Positions 9,206 to 17,382 of a stretch of 64,000 bases of DNA are shown one piece after another. Position 1 is the stretch's first letter; each line of letters begins with the position of its first letter. The notes beneath the pieces are model-generated. The model was not told the DNA's origin and ran no database searches. It saw only the letters and a list, made by a program, of their open reading frames with translations. This stretch comes from Mucilaginibacter sp. L3T2-6 (GTDB taxonomy: Bacteria > Bacteroidota > Bacteroidia > Sphingobacteriales > Sphingobacteriaceae). The stretch is from NCBI RefSeq assembly GCF_030519355.1, contig NZ_JAUMKC010000002.1:124001-188000 (forward strand). The letters are read 5' to 3'. Position numbers and translations under genes: made by a program.

Positions 9206-9585
9206 TTATGTGGTTATGACGGTCAAAAATTCTTCGGCACTTATTATTTTTACCCTGGGAAAAGGCATGTTTTTAACAATGTTAAAATGACCGCCGTTTG
9301 TTACAAGATAATCGGCATTTCCCGCAATAGCTAAATCGAAGAATTTGTTATCGTCTGGGTCTGCCTTTATTGCTTCCCAGGAATAATAAACGTGCTGATA
9401 GATCACATCTTTTGATTCGACAAGGATTTCAGTAACAATTTTTGCCACGCCGGGAGCCGAGTTGATCTGAATGATTTCTTCATATTCATAAGCCACTTCA
9501 TCTGACAGAAGAAGTTGATAGGGCGAAGTCTGCTATTCTTTCCAATGGCGCTTACTAATACATTTGAGTCCAAAACTACCAGCAT
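9206..9585 (-). pseudogene. PIN-domain toxin, frameshifted by a small deletion
   Basis: Two overlapping frames together make one PIN-family toxin (RNase). The first encodes MLVVLDSNVLVSAIGKNS (catalytic D6) and runs to RPI. The second begins in the middle with YQLLLSDEVAYEYEEI and carries the acidic residues of KADPDDNKFFDLAIAG and the final ISAEEFL. Relatives have roughly nine residues between RPI and the YQLLLSDE-like strand. Their loss in a non-multiple of three explains the frame change, probably a deletion of about 26 bp at a short TAT repeat. The ATG overlaps the antitoxin stop (TGATG), so the pair was translationally coupled. Confidence 0.85.
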
Positions 9586-9821
9586 CAGGACTTTTTATTT
9601 TTGCTCCTGAAATGTTGCTCACTTAGTTTGTCGTAATATTCTTTAGTGATATTATTTTCAGACGCCCATTTTTCTATCGACTCATCTAATTGCGTAGCCA
9701 ACAACTTAACCGCGAGTTGTCTTATTTGGTTAAATGAAGATTGAGGCAATGGATTTTTAAATAAACGCAGCATAAGTAGTTGCTGTTCATTTAAGTTGGA
9801 TGTCAATTCATTTGCTTCCAT
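9585..9821 (-). CDS. Antitoxin-like protein paired with the PIN gene
   Basis: 78 residues, small and charged, starting MEANELTSNLNEQQ. It precedes the PIN gene with a 1-nt stop/start overlap, the usual antitoxin position. A C-terminal helix-rich segment (EKWASENNITKEYYDKL) could wrap the toxin. I do not see a classic DNA-binding motif. The ATG at 9821 is preferred; the TTG at 9827 belongs to the TATATTTG promoter box 3 nt upstream. The reading frame is intact although its toxin partner is broken. Confidence 0.7.
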   Translation of the reverse strand: MEANELTSNLNEQQLLMLRLFKNPLPQSSFNQIRQLAVKLLATQLDESIEKWASENNITKEYYDKLSEQHFRSKNKKS

Positions 9822-9824
9822 ATA

Positions 9825-9832
9825 CAAATATA
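9825..9832 (-). promoter_or_regulatory. -7 box TATATTTG, 3 nt before the antitoxin start
   Basis: Exact TAnnTTTG on the minus strand followed by TAT and then ATG. Transcription would begin at or next to the start codon. Confidence 0.65.
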
Positions 9833-9922
9833 AACAATTCGCTTATTACATTAGTCAATCCCGGCAATCTCATTCCTTCTCTCAAATCTCAAATCGCCCT
9901 TCTCCTTTCGCCTCAAAAACGC

Positions 9923-9930
9923 TATTTTTG
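9923..9930 (+). promoter_or_regulatory. -7 box TATTTTTG for lysS
   Basis: Exact TAnnTTTG, 17 nt before the lysS ATG, in the divergent region shared with the antitoxin gene. Confidence 0.55.
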
Positions 9931-9947
9931 CGCCTTTAAATCAGCAT

Positions 9948-11669
9948 ATGAGCACTGCCCTATCCGAACAGGAAATTATACGCCGCGAATCGTTACAGCA
10001 ATTGCGCGCTTTAGGAATAAACCCTTATCCCGCAGAAGAATATAAAGTAAACGCCTTTGCGCAGGATATACACGACAACTTTGTACGTTTCCCCGACCAT
10101 TATAAAAAAGTAACCCTTGCCGGCCGTATCATGACGCGGCGCATTATGGGCAATGCCTCTTTTGCCGAATTACAGGATTCTACCGGCAGGATACAGGTTT
10201 ACCTGAAAAGGGATGAGATTTGCCCCGGTGAGGACAAAACGATGTACAACACCGTATTTAAAAAGCTGATGGATATTGGCGATTATATTGGCGTCAAAGG
10301 TTTTGTGTTTATTACTCAAACCGGCGAAGTATCCGTACATGTTCAGGAGCTGGTATTACTTGCAAAGTCGTTAAAACCGCTGCCGGTTGTTAAACGCGAC
10401 GAAGACGGCCAGGTTCATGATGCCTTTACCGACCCGGAATTGCGTTACAGGATGCGCTATGTCGATTTAACCGTTAACCCCGAATACAAGCAGATATTCC
10501 TGAAACGATCAAAGGTGATCAGCAGCATGCGCGAGTACTTCAACAAGCAGGGCTGGCTGGAAGTGGAGACCCCGATCTTGCAGCCTGTGCATGGCGGTGC
10601 AGCAGCACGTCCTTTCAATACACACCACAATACGCTGGATATGCCTTTATACCTGCGTATAGCCAACGAGCTGTATTTAAAACGCCTGATAGTTGCCGGT
10701 TTTGATGGCGTTTATGAGTTTGGCAAGATGTTCCGCAACGAGGGCATGGACCGAACCCATAACCCGGAATTTACCAGCATGGAAATCTATGTAGCCTATA
10801 AGGATTACAACTGGATGATGGCAATGGTAGAGGAATGTTTGGAAATTGTGGCACGTACGGTAACCGGCATCCCAGTGGTGCAGGTTGGCGCTAACGAAAT
10901 AAATTTTGCCGGTCCTTACGAGAAATTGTCGATGTATGATTCAATTAAGAAATACACAGGCATCGACGTTTCTGAAATGGACGAGGCTGCCTTGCGTGAC
11001 ACTTGCAAAGAGCTTGGTATTGAAACCACGGAAGCGATGGGCAAGGGCAAGCTGATTGATGAGATATTCAGCGCAAAAGTGGAGGCTAACCTGATTCAGC
11101 CAACCTACATTACCGATTACCCGATCGAAATGACGCCGCTTGCCAAAAAACACCGCAGCAAGCCGGGCCTGGTTGAACGTTTCGAGTTATTTGTAAACGG
11201 TAAAGAGATCGCCAATGCCTATTCTGAACTAAACGATGCTATCGACCAGCGCGAACGCCTGGAAGAGCAGCTGATTTTAGCCGGTCGTGGCGACGATGAA
11301 GCTATGGCAATGGACGACGACTTTTTGCGCGCGCTTGAATACGGTATGCCGCCAACATCGGGCCTTGGTATCGGCATCGACCGTTTGGTGATGCTGATGA
11401 CTAACCAGAGCACCATACAGGAAGTATTGTTCTTCCCGCAAATGCGCCCTGAAAAGAAAGCTAAAACAGTTACGATTGATGATTTTATTCATATCGGCGT
11501 GCCGGCAGAATGGGTGCCCGTATTAAACAAAATGGGCATCAATAATTTAGAAGAACTAAAAGCCGCCAACCCTAACAAGGTATTTAACGACCTCGGCGGC
11601 ATGCGTAAAAAAATGAAGCTGGACATTGCTATGCCATCAAAAGAATTGGTGATGGCTTGGTTTGCATAA
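9948..11669 (+). CDS. lysS: Lysyl-tRNA synthetase, class II
   Basis: 573 residues. An N-terminal OB-fold anticodon-binding domain ([20 protein letters not shown]) is followed by the class II core: motif 2 around [20 protein letters not shown] and motif 3 [13 protein letters not shown]. After the core (end near [12 protein letters not shown]) there is an extension of about 65 residues containing [13 protein letters not shown], which looks like a helix-hairpin-type fold. Standard bacterial LysRS is about 500 residues and ends near the core, so this tail is an accretion, as seen in other Bacteroidota. It is followed by a REP-like hairpin and a strong convergent terminator. Confidence 0.97.
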   Translation: MSTALSEQEIIRRESLQQLRALGINPYPAEEYKVNAFAQDIHDNFVRFPDHYKKVTLAGRIMTRRIMGNASFAELQDSTGRIQVYLKRDEICPGEDKTMYNTVFKKLMDIGDYIGVKGFVFITQTGEVSVHVQELVLLAKSLKPLPVVKRDEDGQVHDAFTDPELRYRMRYVDLTVNPEYKQIFLKRSKVISSMREYFNKQGWLEVETPILQPVHGGAAARPFNTHHNTLDMPLYLRIANELYLKRLIVAGFDGVYEFGKMFRNEGMDRTHNPEFTSMEIYVAYKDYNWMMAMVEECLEIVARTVTGIPVVQVGANEINFAGPYEKLSMYDSIKKYTGIDVSEMDEAALRDTCKELGIETTEAMGKGKLIDEIFSAKVEANLIQPTYITDYPIEMTPLAKKHRSKPGLVERFELFVNGKEIANAYSELNDAIDQRERLEEQLILAGRGDDEAMAMDDDFLRALEYGMPPTSGLGIGIDRLVMLMTNQSTIQEVLFFPQMRPEKKAKTVTIDDFIHIGVPAEWVPVLNKMGINNLEELKAANPNKVFNDLGGMRKKMKLDIAMPSKELVMAWFA

Positions 11670-11678
11670 ACCCTGCAG

Positions 11679-11698
11679 AGACGCAATGCTTTGCGTCT
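11679..11698. repeat. REP-like hairpin
   Basis: AGACGCAA and TTGCGTCT pair across a TGCT loop, 10 nt after the lysS stop. There is no T-tract, so it is not a terminator itself. Confidence 0.5.
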
Positions 11699-11713
11699 GC
11701 TGCATTATATCAT

Positions 11714-11756
11714 AAAAACAGGAAGTGGCGCGAATTTCGCGCCACTTCCTGTTTTT
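11714..11756. terminator. Bidirectional terminator between lysS and mqnC
   Basis: A perfect 19-bp stem with a 5-nt loop AATTT, A-tract on the left and T-tract on the right. It overlaps the mqnC stop by 2 nt and serves both convergent genes. Confidence 0.9.
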
Positions 11757-12879
11757 AGTAATTTATCACCTGTTCCTCAATAGCTGCAGGTATTTCGCGC
11801 CACTCATACTTCTGAGTGCGCAGCTGCGGTTCAAAACCGGCTTCTTTAATGGATTCCTGTATGCCTTTGGCTGTAAAACGGTGCGGTGCCCCTGCGGCAG
11901 ATACCACATTTTCCTCTATCATTATAGAGCCGAAATCATTGGCGCCGGCATGCAGGCAAAGCTGTGCAACCTGTTTGCCGACAGTCAGCCACGAGGCTTG
12001 TATGTTTTTAACGTTTGGCAGCATGATGCGGCTAAGCGCTATCATGCGGATATATTCATCGCCGGTTACATTATTGGTAATACCGCGCAGCCTCCGTAAA
12101 AGCGTACCGTCGTCCTGGAACGGCCACGGAATAAAGGCAATAAAGCCATAATGACCTTCCGGTTTTTCCGACTGCACTTCACGGATCCAAACCAGGTGCT
12201 CAAAACGCTCTTCAATCGTTTCTATATGGCCGAACATCATGGTTGCTGAAGTTGGCAAATTAAGCTGATGAGCAGCGCGCATTACATCCAGCCATTCCTT
12301 GCCACCGCACTTACCTTTGCTGATCAGGCGGCGCACACGGTCGTTTAATATTTCAGCTCCGGCGCCGGGCAATGAATCCAGCCCTGCTGCTTTTAACTCG
12401 CGAAGCACATCTATGTGGCTCATGCCTTCCAGTTTGGCAATATGTGCAATCTCCGGCGGCCCTAAGGAATGCAGCTTCAGCGTGGGGTAGAGCTCCTTCA
12501 GTTGCTTAAAGGTATCAGCATAAAATTTAAGACCCAGGTCCGGGTGGTGGCCGCCCTGCAATAAAAGCTGGTCGCCGCCGTAGCGGAAAGTTTCCTCTAT
12601 CTTTTGCTTGTAGGTTTCAATGTCAGTAATGTATGCCTCCTCGTGGCCGGGGCGACGGAAAAAATTACAGAACTTGCAGTTGGCAATACAAACGTTAGTA
12701 GTATTAACGTTGCGGTCAATCTGCCAGGTAACCTTGCCGTGCGGCACCTGCATCTTACGCAGCTCGTTGGCCGTGTACATCAAATCAGCGGTTGAGGCGT
12801 TGTGGTACAGGTAAACGCCTTCATCTATACTCAGAAAATCAAACTGCAGGGCGCGTTGCAACAAATCGGCTGTGTTCAT
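11755..12879 (-). CDS. mqnC: Cyclic dehypoxanthinyl futalosine synthase, MqnC
   Basis: 374-residue radical SAM enzyme of the futalosine route to menaquinone. The 4Fe-4S motif CxxxCxxC is CIANCKFC at C64, C68 and C71, preceded by QIDRNVNTTNVC, which is characteristic of MqnC rather than MqnE. Other family segments are GGHHPDLGLKFY and TATMMFGHIET-like SATMMFGHIET. No other mqn gene is nearby. The ATG at 12879 is chosen: the upstream in-frame TTG is the end of a TATATTTG promoter box 3 nt away. Confidence 0.92.
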   Translation of the reverse strand: MNTADLLQRALQFDFLSIDEGVYLYHNASTADLMYTANELRKMQVPHGKVTWQIDRNVNTTNVCIANCKFCNFFRRPGHEEAYITDIETYKQKIEETFRYGGDQLLLQGGHHPDLGLKFYADTFKQLKELYPTLKLHSLGPPEIAHIAKLEGMSHIDVLRELKAAGLDSLPGAGAEILNDRVRRLISKGKCGGKEWLDVMRAAHQLNLPTSATMMFGHIETIEERFEHLVWIREVQSEKPEGHYGFIAFIPWPFQDDGTLLRRLRGITNNVTGDEYIRMIALSRIMLPNVKNIQASWLTVGKQVAQLCLHAGANDFGSIMIEENVVSAAGAPHRFTAKGIQESIKEAGFEPQLRTQKYEWREIPAAIEEQVINY

Positions 12880-12882
12880 GCA

Positions 12883-12890
12883 CAAATATA
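12883..12890 (-). promoter_or_regulatory. -7 box TATATTTG, 3 nt before the mqnC start
   Basis: Exact TAnnTTTG followed by TGC and ATG on the minus strand. Implies a leaderless message. Confidence 0.65.
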
Positions 12891-13028
12891 ATGAAGAAGG
12901 AGATTAAAGGTGAAAGCTAAAGGGCGAAAGCGATCGGAATTAGAAAGTTTTACAGGCAATAAACATTATGGTTAGCTAATAACCTGACAAGCAAAAAACA
13001 ACTACTTTACCAGCGATACATTTCAAGG

Positions 13029-14525
13029 CTAATTTACCACGTTCCCCTTGTCCAATCTCAAAACCTTCGTCACGCTATCCGGAATTTCATGCTGATAGTG
13101 CGTAACGTATATCAGCGTCACTTTACTTAAACCACAGATGGTATCAACAATAGTTTTAAAATGATGCTGCTGGTGATCATCCAGGCCCTGGCACGGTTCG
13201 TCGAATATCAGTAGGTCAGGATTTTTGATGAGGGCGCGGGCGAGCAGGCAAAGTCTTTGTGCACTGGCCGGAATGTTTTTCAGCAAAGTTCTGGCATATT
13301 TATCTATTTCCAAAGCCTTCATCCAGCGCAAGGCGGTATCTGCCTTTGCTTTTTGTGACGGCCGGAACAGTCCCAGCGTATCATAATAGCCAGACTCAAT
13401 TACCTGTAAGCAACTGTTATCCGTCGGAAAATACTGATGCAATTCGGGGGATACAAAGCCGATCTTGCTCTTGATGTCCCAGATGCTTTCGCCCGTGCCG
13501 CGCTTTTTATCAAACAAAATAATATCGTTGGCATAGGCCTGCGGGTTGTCGGCGTTGATCAGGCTTAGCAAGGTTGATTTACCTGCACCATTAGGGCCCA
13601 GCAACGCCCATCGCTCTCCCGGTAAAATTTGCCAGTTTATTTTATTGAGGATGATTTTATCGCCATACCTGATGAACACATCGTTCATTTTTACGATGTA
13701 TTCAAAATCCGGCTTGTCTGAATTATTATTCAGCAGTGCCTGCAGTTCTGCATTATCCACTATATCCGGACTGTTGTCCAACACCAATTCAGGCTTAAAT
13801 TCAGCACGGGTATACGTCTGGGCCACCGCTCCGCTGTTTAAACAGGCAATATGAGTTATGGCATCCGGTATTTCATGAGACGATGTGGCCATGATCACGC
13901 TGATACCGGAGCCGGTAATTTCGTCAATTATCAAATTAAAATGTTGCCTTGTATGAACGTCTAAGCCGGTTAGCGGGCTATCCAGCAACAATAACGCCGG
14001 GTTTTTTAGCAGCGCTGCCGCCAGCATCAGGCGTTTGGTTTCGCCGTTGGATAGTTTAATGATCTGTTTGTTTAGCAATTCACCAAGATTTAGCAACCCG
14101 GCCGTTTTGTCAAATGTCCAGTAGGTATTGTCCGGAGATACAGCTGTAATGGTGTGCAGGTATTCTTCAACAACCAGCGCATCTTCTGAATCGGATGAAT
14201 TGTAGCGCTGCTGGTAGTAAAAATCCGTAGTGTTCGAAAGGTTTCTGAAATGGTGCCGGGGCTCAACCAGAGCAACGCGTTTTTGCCAACTCGGCAGGCC
14301 ATCGCTGTTTGCCGGTGCTTCATCAAAGAGATGGTATGCTATATTGCCCCCGGTAATATTAAACCGGCCGGCTATAGTGTGCAGCAGTGCGCTTTTGCCC
14401 GAGCCGCTTTTGCCAACCAGAGCCCAGCTTTCGCCCTTACTTACTGAAAAAGTAAGATTAGTAAAAAGCGTATGAGTTAAATACCGTACAGTGGCGTTAT
14501 TAATCGAGAGCAGATGTGTATCCAT
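13029..14525 (-). CDS. Double ATP-binding cassette protein, ModF/PhrA-like
   Basis: 498 residues with two ABC ATPase domains in tandem and no membrane segment. Domain 1 has Walker A GKSGSGKSALL and Walker B LLLLDSPLTGLD. Domain 2 has GPNGAGKSTLLSL and LLIFDEPCQGLD. The pattern matches E. coli ModF, a molybdate-linked ABC ATPase of unclear job that was once called photorepair protein PhrA. No permease or binding protein is adjacent. Domain 1 departs from the usual LSGGQ (it has LSNGET), as ModF-type proteins often do. Upstream it is insulated by the terminator of the small lipoprotein gene. Confidence 0.8.
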   Translation of the reverse strand: MDTHLLSINNATVRYLTHTLFTNLTFSVSKGESWALVGKSGSGKSALLHTIAGRFNITGGNIAYHLFDEAPANSDGLPSWQKRVALVEPRHHFRNLSNTTDFYYQQRYNSSDSEDALVVEEYLHTITAVSPDNTYWTFDKTAGLLNLGELLNKQIIKLSNGETKRLMLAAALLKNPALLLLDSPLTGLDVHTRQHFNLIIDEITGSGISVIMATSSHEIPDAITHIACLNSGAVAQTYTRAEFKPELVLDNSPDIVDNAELQALLNNNSDKPDFEYIVKMNDVFIRYGDKIILNKINWQILPGERWALLGPNGAGKSTLLSLINADNPQAYANDIILFDKKRGTGESIWDIKSKIGFVSPELHQYFPTDNSCLQVIESGYYDTLGLFRPSQKAKADTALRWMKALEIDKYARTLLKNIPASAQRLCLLARALIKNPDLLIFDEPCQGLDDHQQHHFKTIVDTICGLSKVTLIYVTHYQHEIPDSVTKVLRLDKGNVVN

Positions 14526-14601
14526 TTGCCGGTAAAAATAGCTGATCTGCTTTAATACGGGCTAACAAATTTAAATAACGGACACCGGCACTAAACAAAA
14601 C

Positions 14602-14631
14602 AAAAAACGCCCGGTTAAAACTAACCAGGCG
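14602..14631 (-). terminator. Terminator of the small lipoprotein gene
   Basis: CGCCTGGTTA and TAACCGGGCG pair (minus strand) around GTTT, followed by six T. It sits 25 nt after the stop at 14656. Confidence 0.85.
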
Positions 14632-14655
14632 CCTTTATCATTGCTGAAAAGAAAA

Positions 14656-14886
14656 TTATTTTGCTTTTTTAGCAGTATCAGCCATTTTTTTAGCAGTATC
14701 AGCCATTTTCTTAGCAGTATCAGCCATTTTCTGAGCAGTATCAGCAGTCATTTTAGCTGAGTCCATTTTAGCTGAGTCAGCTTTAGCAGCTGAATCTGCA
14801 GAGCTAGCACCGCTTTTACCTTTGCAAGCTGCGAAAGAAACTGCGATAACTAAGGCTAAAGCGCCCATTTTGAATGAATTTTTCAT
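14656..14886 (-). CDS. Small repeat lipoprotein A, putative ECF regulon member
   Basis: 76 residues. The signal peptide ends in a lipobox (SFAAC), so it is probably a lipid-anchored envelope protein. The mature part is Ala/Lys/Asp-rich with a 7-residue unit KMADTAK repeated three times at the end, suggesting an alanine-rich helix or coiled coil, and a Lys-rich C-terminus. The N-terminal 25 residues are nearly identical to its neighbour at 15022-15228, so the two are tandem duplicates. Its promoter carries TGGGTTAC-N15-GTATTAAG, shared with that neighbour and the divergent sigma gene. It recalls Braun lipoprotein in size and heptads, but that is an analogy, not homology I can show. Confidence 0.8.
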   Translation of the reverse strand: MKNSFKMGALALVIAVSFAACKGKSGASSADSAAKADSAKMDSAKMTADTAQKMADTAKKMADTAKKMADTAKKAK

Positions 14887-14920
14887 GTTAATTTTCTTTT
14901 AAGTGATTAAATAGTTTCCA

Positions 14921-14951
14921 CTTAATACCACAAATAAGAAAAGGTAACCCA
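14921..14951 (-). promoter_or_regulatory. ECF-type promoter of small lipoprotein A
   Basis: TGGGTTAC (14951-14944) and GTATTAAG (14928-14921) separated by exactly 15 nt on the minus strand, 34 nt before the ATG. A T-tract of ten lies just upstream of the -35 part. The same motif and spacing occur at 15258-15288 and 15593-15623. Confidence 0.8.
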
Positions 14952-15021
14952 TGATTTAAAAAAAAAATTACAGATTACCTTTTGCTGTCAAAAACTAAAA
15001 AATCAACAGAAAAAAAAGAAA

Positions 15022-15228
15022 TTATTTTTTGGTTGTATCTTTCTTAGTGGTGTCAACTTTGGTAGTATCAATAACCTTAGTGCTGTCAATTACTTTAGTA
15101 GTATCAACAACTTTAGTAGTCGTATCTGAATCGGCTGAGCCAGCTGAACCTTTACCTTTACAAGCAGCAAAAGAAACTGCAACAACAACGGCTAAAGCGC
15201 CCATTTTGATTGAATTTTTCATTTTCAT
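15022..15228 (-). CDS. Small repeat lipoprotein B, paralogue of the next gene
   Basis: 68 residues starting MKMKNSIKMGALAV; a second ATG at 15222 matches the start of paralogue A. The lipobox is SFAAC. The mature part is built of short Asp-Thr-Thr-Lys units (DTTKV, DSTKV, DTTKK), so it shares the anchor with A but not the helix-type repeat; the Thr/Lys stretch may be extended. It ends in KK. Its own ECF-type promoter lies directly upstream. Function unknown; both genes read away from the sigma gene. Confidence 0.78.
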   Translation of the reverse strand: MKMKNSIKMGALAVVVAVSFAACKGKGSAGSADSDTTTKVVDTTKVIDSTKVIDTTKVDTTKKDTTKK

Positions 15229-15257
15229 CTTTTATATTTTTTGTTAGTGATTATATC

Positions 15258-15288
15258 CTTAATACGCTTTTTGATGAAAGGTAACCCA
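15258..15288 (-). promoter_or_regulatory. ECF-type promoter of small lipoprotein B
   Basis: TGGGTTAC (15288-15281), 15 nt, GTATTAAG (15265-15258) on the minus strand, 29 nt before the first ATG. Confidence 0.8.
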
Positions 15289-15592
15289 GTAATTTAAAAA
15301 TAAATATAATTTTATATATCAAAAGTTAATTCTGTTTTATTTATAGTTACTTTTTATCGATATATATAACCTGGGAGATATAATTGGACGCAGGCCTTAC
15401 TGCAGAATTTTTAGTGTATTTTATAGCCAGCCGGTATATTAGCTGACGGTTAATGGCCTGGGGGTTAAATTTTTTATGTATAATTTACCAGAATATTTCA
15501 CGTAAATAATTCCGTAATTGCCATCCATACCGGTAAATCGATTGAATCAACTATTTTTACCGGAAAATCAGTAGAATTTTTTTTATCATTAT

Positions 15593-15623
15593 TGGGTTAC
15601 AATTTAGCGTAAACAGTATTAAG
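15593..15623 (+). promoter_or_regulatory. ECF-type promoter of the sigma gene (autoregulation)
   Basis: TGGGTTAC (15593-15600), 15 nt, GTATTAAG (15616-15623). An eight-T tract lies about 12 nt upstream. The -10 part ends 2 nt before the GTG start, which is much closer than in the lipoprotein genes. Confidence 0.75.
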
Positions 15624-15625
15624 AG

Positions 15626-16195
15626 GTGAGTAACGAGACAAATAGCGGAGTACCAACGGATAGCGAAGTTATCCTCGGTATCCTTAACAATTCGGAAAGT
15701 GTATTAAAAAGGCTGTATATAGCTTATTTTCCGATGGTTTTACAATTGGTAATTAACAACAATGGCGACAGCGACGATGCTAAAGACATTTACCAGGAAG
15801 CCATCATAGTTCTTTATAATAAGGTTAAAACAGGAGATTTTGAGCTCAGCAGTAAGCTTAAAACCTATATCTATTCCATCTGCCGCAGGCTTTGGTTAAA
15901 AAGGCTTTCGCAAATGAACAGGTATGGAGGCGATATCAAAGACTTCCAGGAGTACCTGGTAGTTGATGATGAAAGCGAAAAAAATAATGAGCGCGATATC
16001 CAGTTTAATAAAATGGGCAGTGCGCTGCAGCAGTTGGGCGAGCCCTGTAAAACGATAATCGAGCATTTTTACATCAACAACAAATCGATGCAGGAGATTT
16101 GTGACGAATTTGGGTACACCAATGCAGATAATGCCAAAACCCAGAAATATAAGTGCCTGCAAAGGCTGAAGAAATTGTTTTTTCAGCAAAAATAA
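15626..16195 (+). CDS. ECF RNA polymerase sigma factor
   Basis: 189 residues. Region 2 contains SDDAKDIYQEAIIVLYNKV and region 4 has a helix-turn-helix in SMQEICDEFGYTNADNAKTQKYKCLQRLKKL. This is the sigma2/sigma4 plan of ECF factors. The start is GTG, because the next in-frame ATG would remove the conserved first helix. If the motif at 15593-15623 is its promoter, the message is almost or fully leaderless. It is followed 12 bp later by the anti-sigma/protease gene, with AGGAG in the gap, so the two form an operon. Confidence 0.92.
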   Translation: MSNETNSGVPTDSEVILGILNNSESVLKRLYIAYFPMVLQLVINNNGDSDDAKDIYQEAIIVLYNKVKTGDFELSSKLKTYIYSICRRLWLKRLSQMNRYGGDIKDFQEYLVVDDESEKNNERDIQFNKMGSALQQLGEPCKTIIEHFYINNKSMQEICDEFGYTNADNAKTQKYKCLQRLKKLFFQQK

Positions 16196-16207
16196 AGGAG
16201 AGAAGCG

Positions 16208-17314
16208 ATGAGCGAGAATAACCAGTTAACAGAAACTATTGAACGTTATCTTAATGGCGAGATGACCCGGGCGGAGCGTGCAAGTTTTGAGAAGCTGCGG
16301 AGCGAGGATGCTGAAGTAAACGCACAGGTAGCTGAGCACAGGCATTTTACCAACCTGATCAAACAATACGGCGAGCGGCTGGAGCTTGAAAAACGCCTTG
16401 ATGCTATTCACGATGAGATTGACGTACATGCACTGGAAGATGAAATGATGATCCATCCGTCATGGGTGGTAAGAATGTGGCGAAATCATCATTCAAAAAT
16501 ATCTGTAGCTGCCTCTATAGCAATTTTTGCAGTGCTGTCTACTTTGTTTTTTACCGGGTATCTCAGCAATCGTGAACTGAATTACAGTCAGTTGAAGGGC
16601 GAGATCAATCAGATTAAAAATAAAACAGCCCAATTAAATACACAGGTAAACCAGCTGGCGCCTAATACGCCGCGCTCAGCAGTAATGAACCCCGGGAATT
16701 TCCGCGGCACCGGCTTCGCAATTTCATCAAATGGGTATATAGTTACCGACAATCATGTTATTCAGCGGGCAGATTCTGTTTATGTGCAGAGCAACGACGG
16801 TAAATCATACAAAACAAAAGTGGTTTACACCGAGCCGCAAAATGACATTGCTATATTGGAAATTGTCGATCCTTCATTCAAGGCTTTACCGGCGTTACCT
16901 TACACTTTTAAAAAGGGTGAAACGGATTTGGGCGAAAATGTATTTACCATAGGTTATCCGAAAGACAATATAGTTTTAGGTTCAGGTTTGTTAACCTCGG
17001 CCACCGGGTACCGTGGCGATACTACGCAATACCAGATATCGGCTCTGCTTGATTATGGACACAGCGGCGGACCGTTGTTAGACAGTAAGGGTAATATTGT
17101 CGGCATAATCAATGGCAAGCAAACCCGCGTTGAAGGTGCGGCATTTGCTGTGAAGACCAGCTACCTGCTAAAGGCTATAAAAGATATACCTTCAGACTCG
17201 CTGAGCAAGCCGATAAACATAAACGGAAAAAATATTTTGGCAGGTCTCGGCCGTACCCAGCAGATAAAGAAATTAGAGAATTACGTATTTATGGTTAGGG
17301 TTTATAACCAGTAA
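16208..17314 (+). CDS. Membrane-anchored trypsin-like protease with anti-sigma-like N-terminus
   Basis: 368 residues in three parts. Residues 1-90 are cytoplasmic and resemble the helical N-terminus of Bacteroidota anti-sigma factors (IERYLNGEMTRAERASFEKL). One membrane helix lies at about 98-119. A possible coiled coil follows at 121-150. Residues 160-340 are an HtrA/trypsin-type protease with H183 (DNHVI), D213 (NDIAILEI) and S286 (GHSGGPLLD), so the triad is complete. No PDZ domain follows. With the sigma gene 12 bp upstream, the simple model is that the N-terminus holds sigma and the periplasmic protease domain senses or processes envelope signals. The anti-sigma role is inferred. Confidence 0.85.
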   Translation: MSENNQLTETIERYLNGEMTRAERASFEKLRSEDAEVNAQVAEHRHFTNLIKQYGERLELEKRLDAIHDEIDVHALEDEMMIHPSWVVRMWRNHHSKISVAASIAIFAVLSTLFFTGYLSNRELNYSQLKGEINQIKNKTAQLNTQVNQLAPNTPRSAVMNPGNFRGTGFAISSNGYIVTDNHVIQRADSVYVQSNDGKSYKTKVVYTEPQNDIAILEIVDPSFKALPALPYTFKKGETDLGENVFTIGYPKDNIVLGSGLLTSATGYRGDTTQYQISALLDYGHSGGPLLDSKGNIVGIINGKQTRVEGAAFAVKTSYLLKAIKDIPSDSLSKPININGKNILAGLGRTQQIKKLENYVFMVRVYNQ

Positions 17315-17344
17315 CGATCCCCAAAAAACTATCCATATAGTTCA

Positions 17345-17382
17345 GGGCGCTTTGACACAAATCATAGCGCCCCTGTTTTTTT
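17345..17382 (+). terminator. Terminator of the sigma/protease operon
   Basis: GGGCGCT and AGCGCCC pair across 14 nt and are followed by CTG and seven T. Its right half merges into the first unit of the tandem repeat. Confidence 0.7.

Larger units (their letters stand above)
15229..15625. other. Divergent regulatory region between lipoprotein B and sigma gene
   Basis: 397 bp without a gene. It holds the two divergent ECF-type promoters, one at each end, with A/T-rich tracts next to each -35 element. The middle (15300-15560) shows no ORF or clear motif. Confidence 0.7.
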
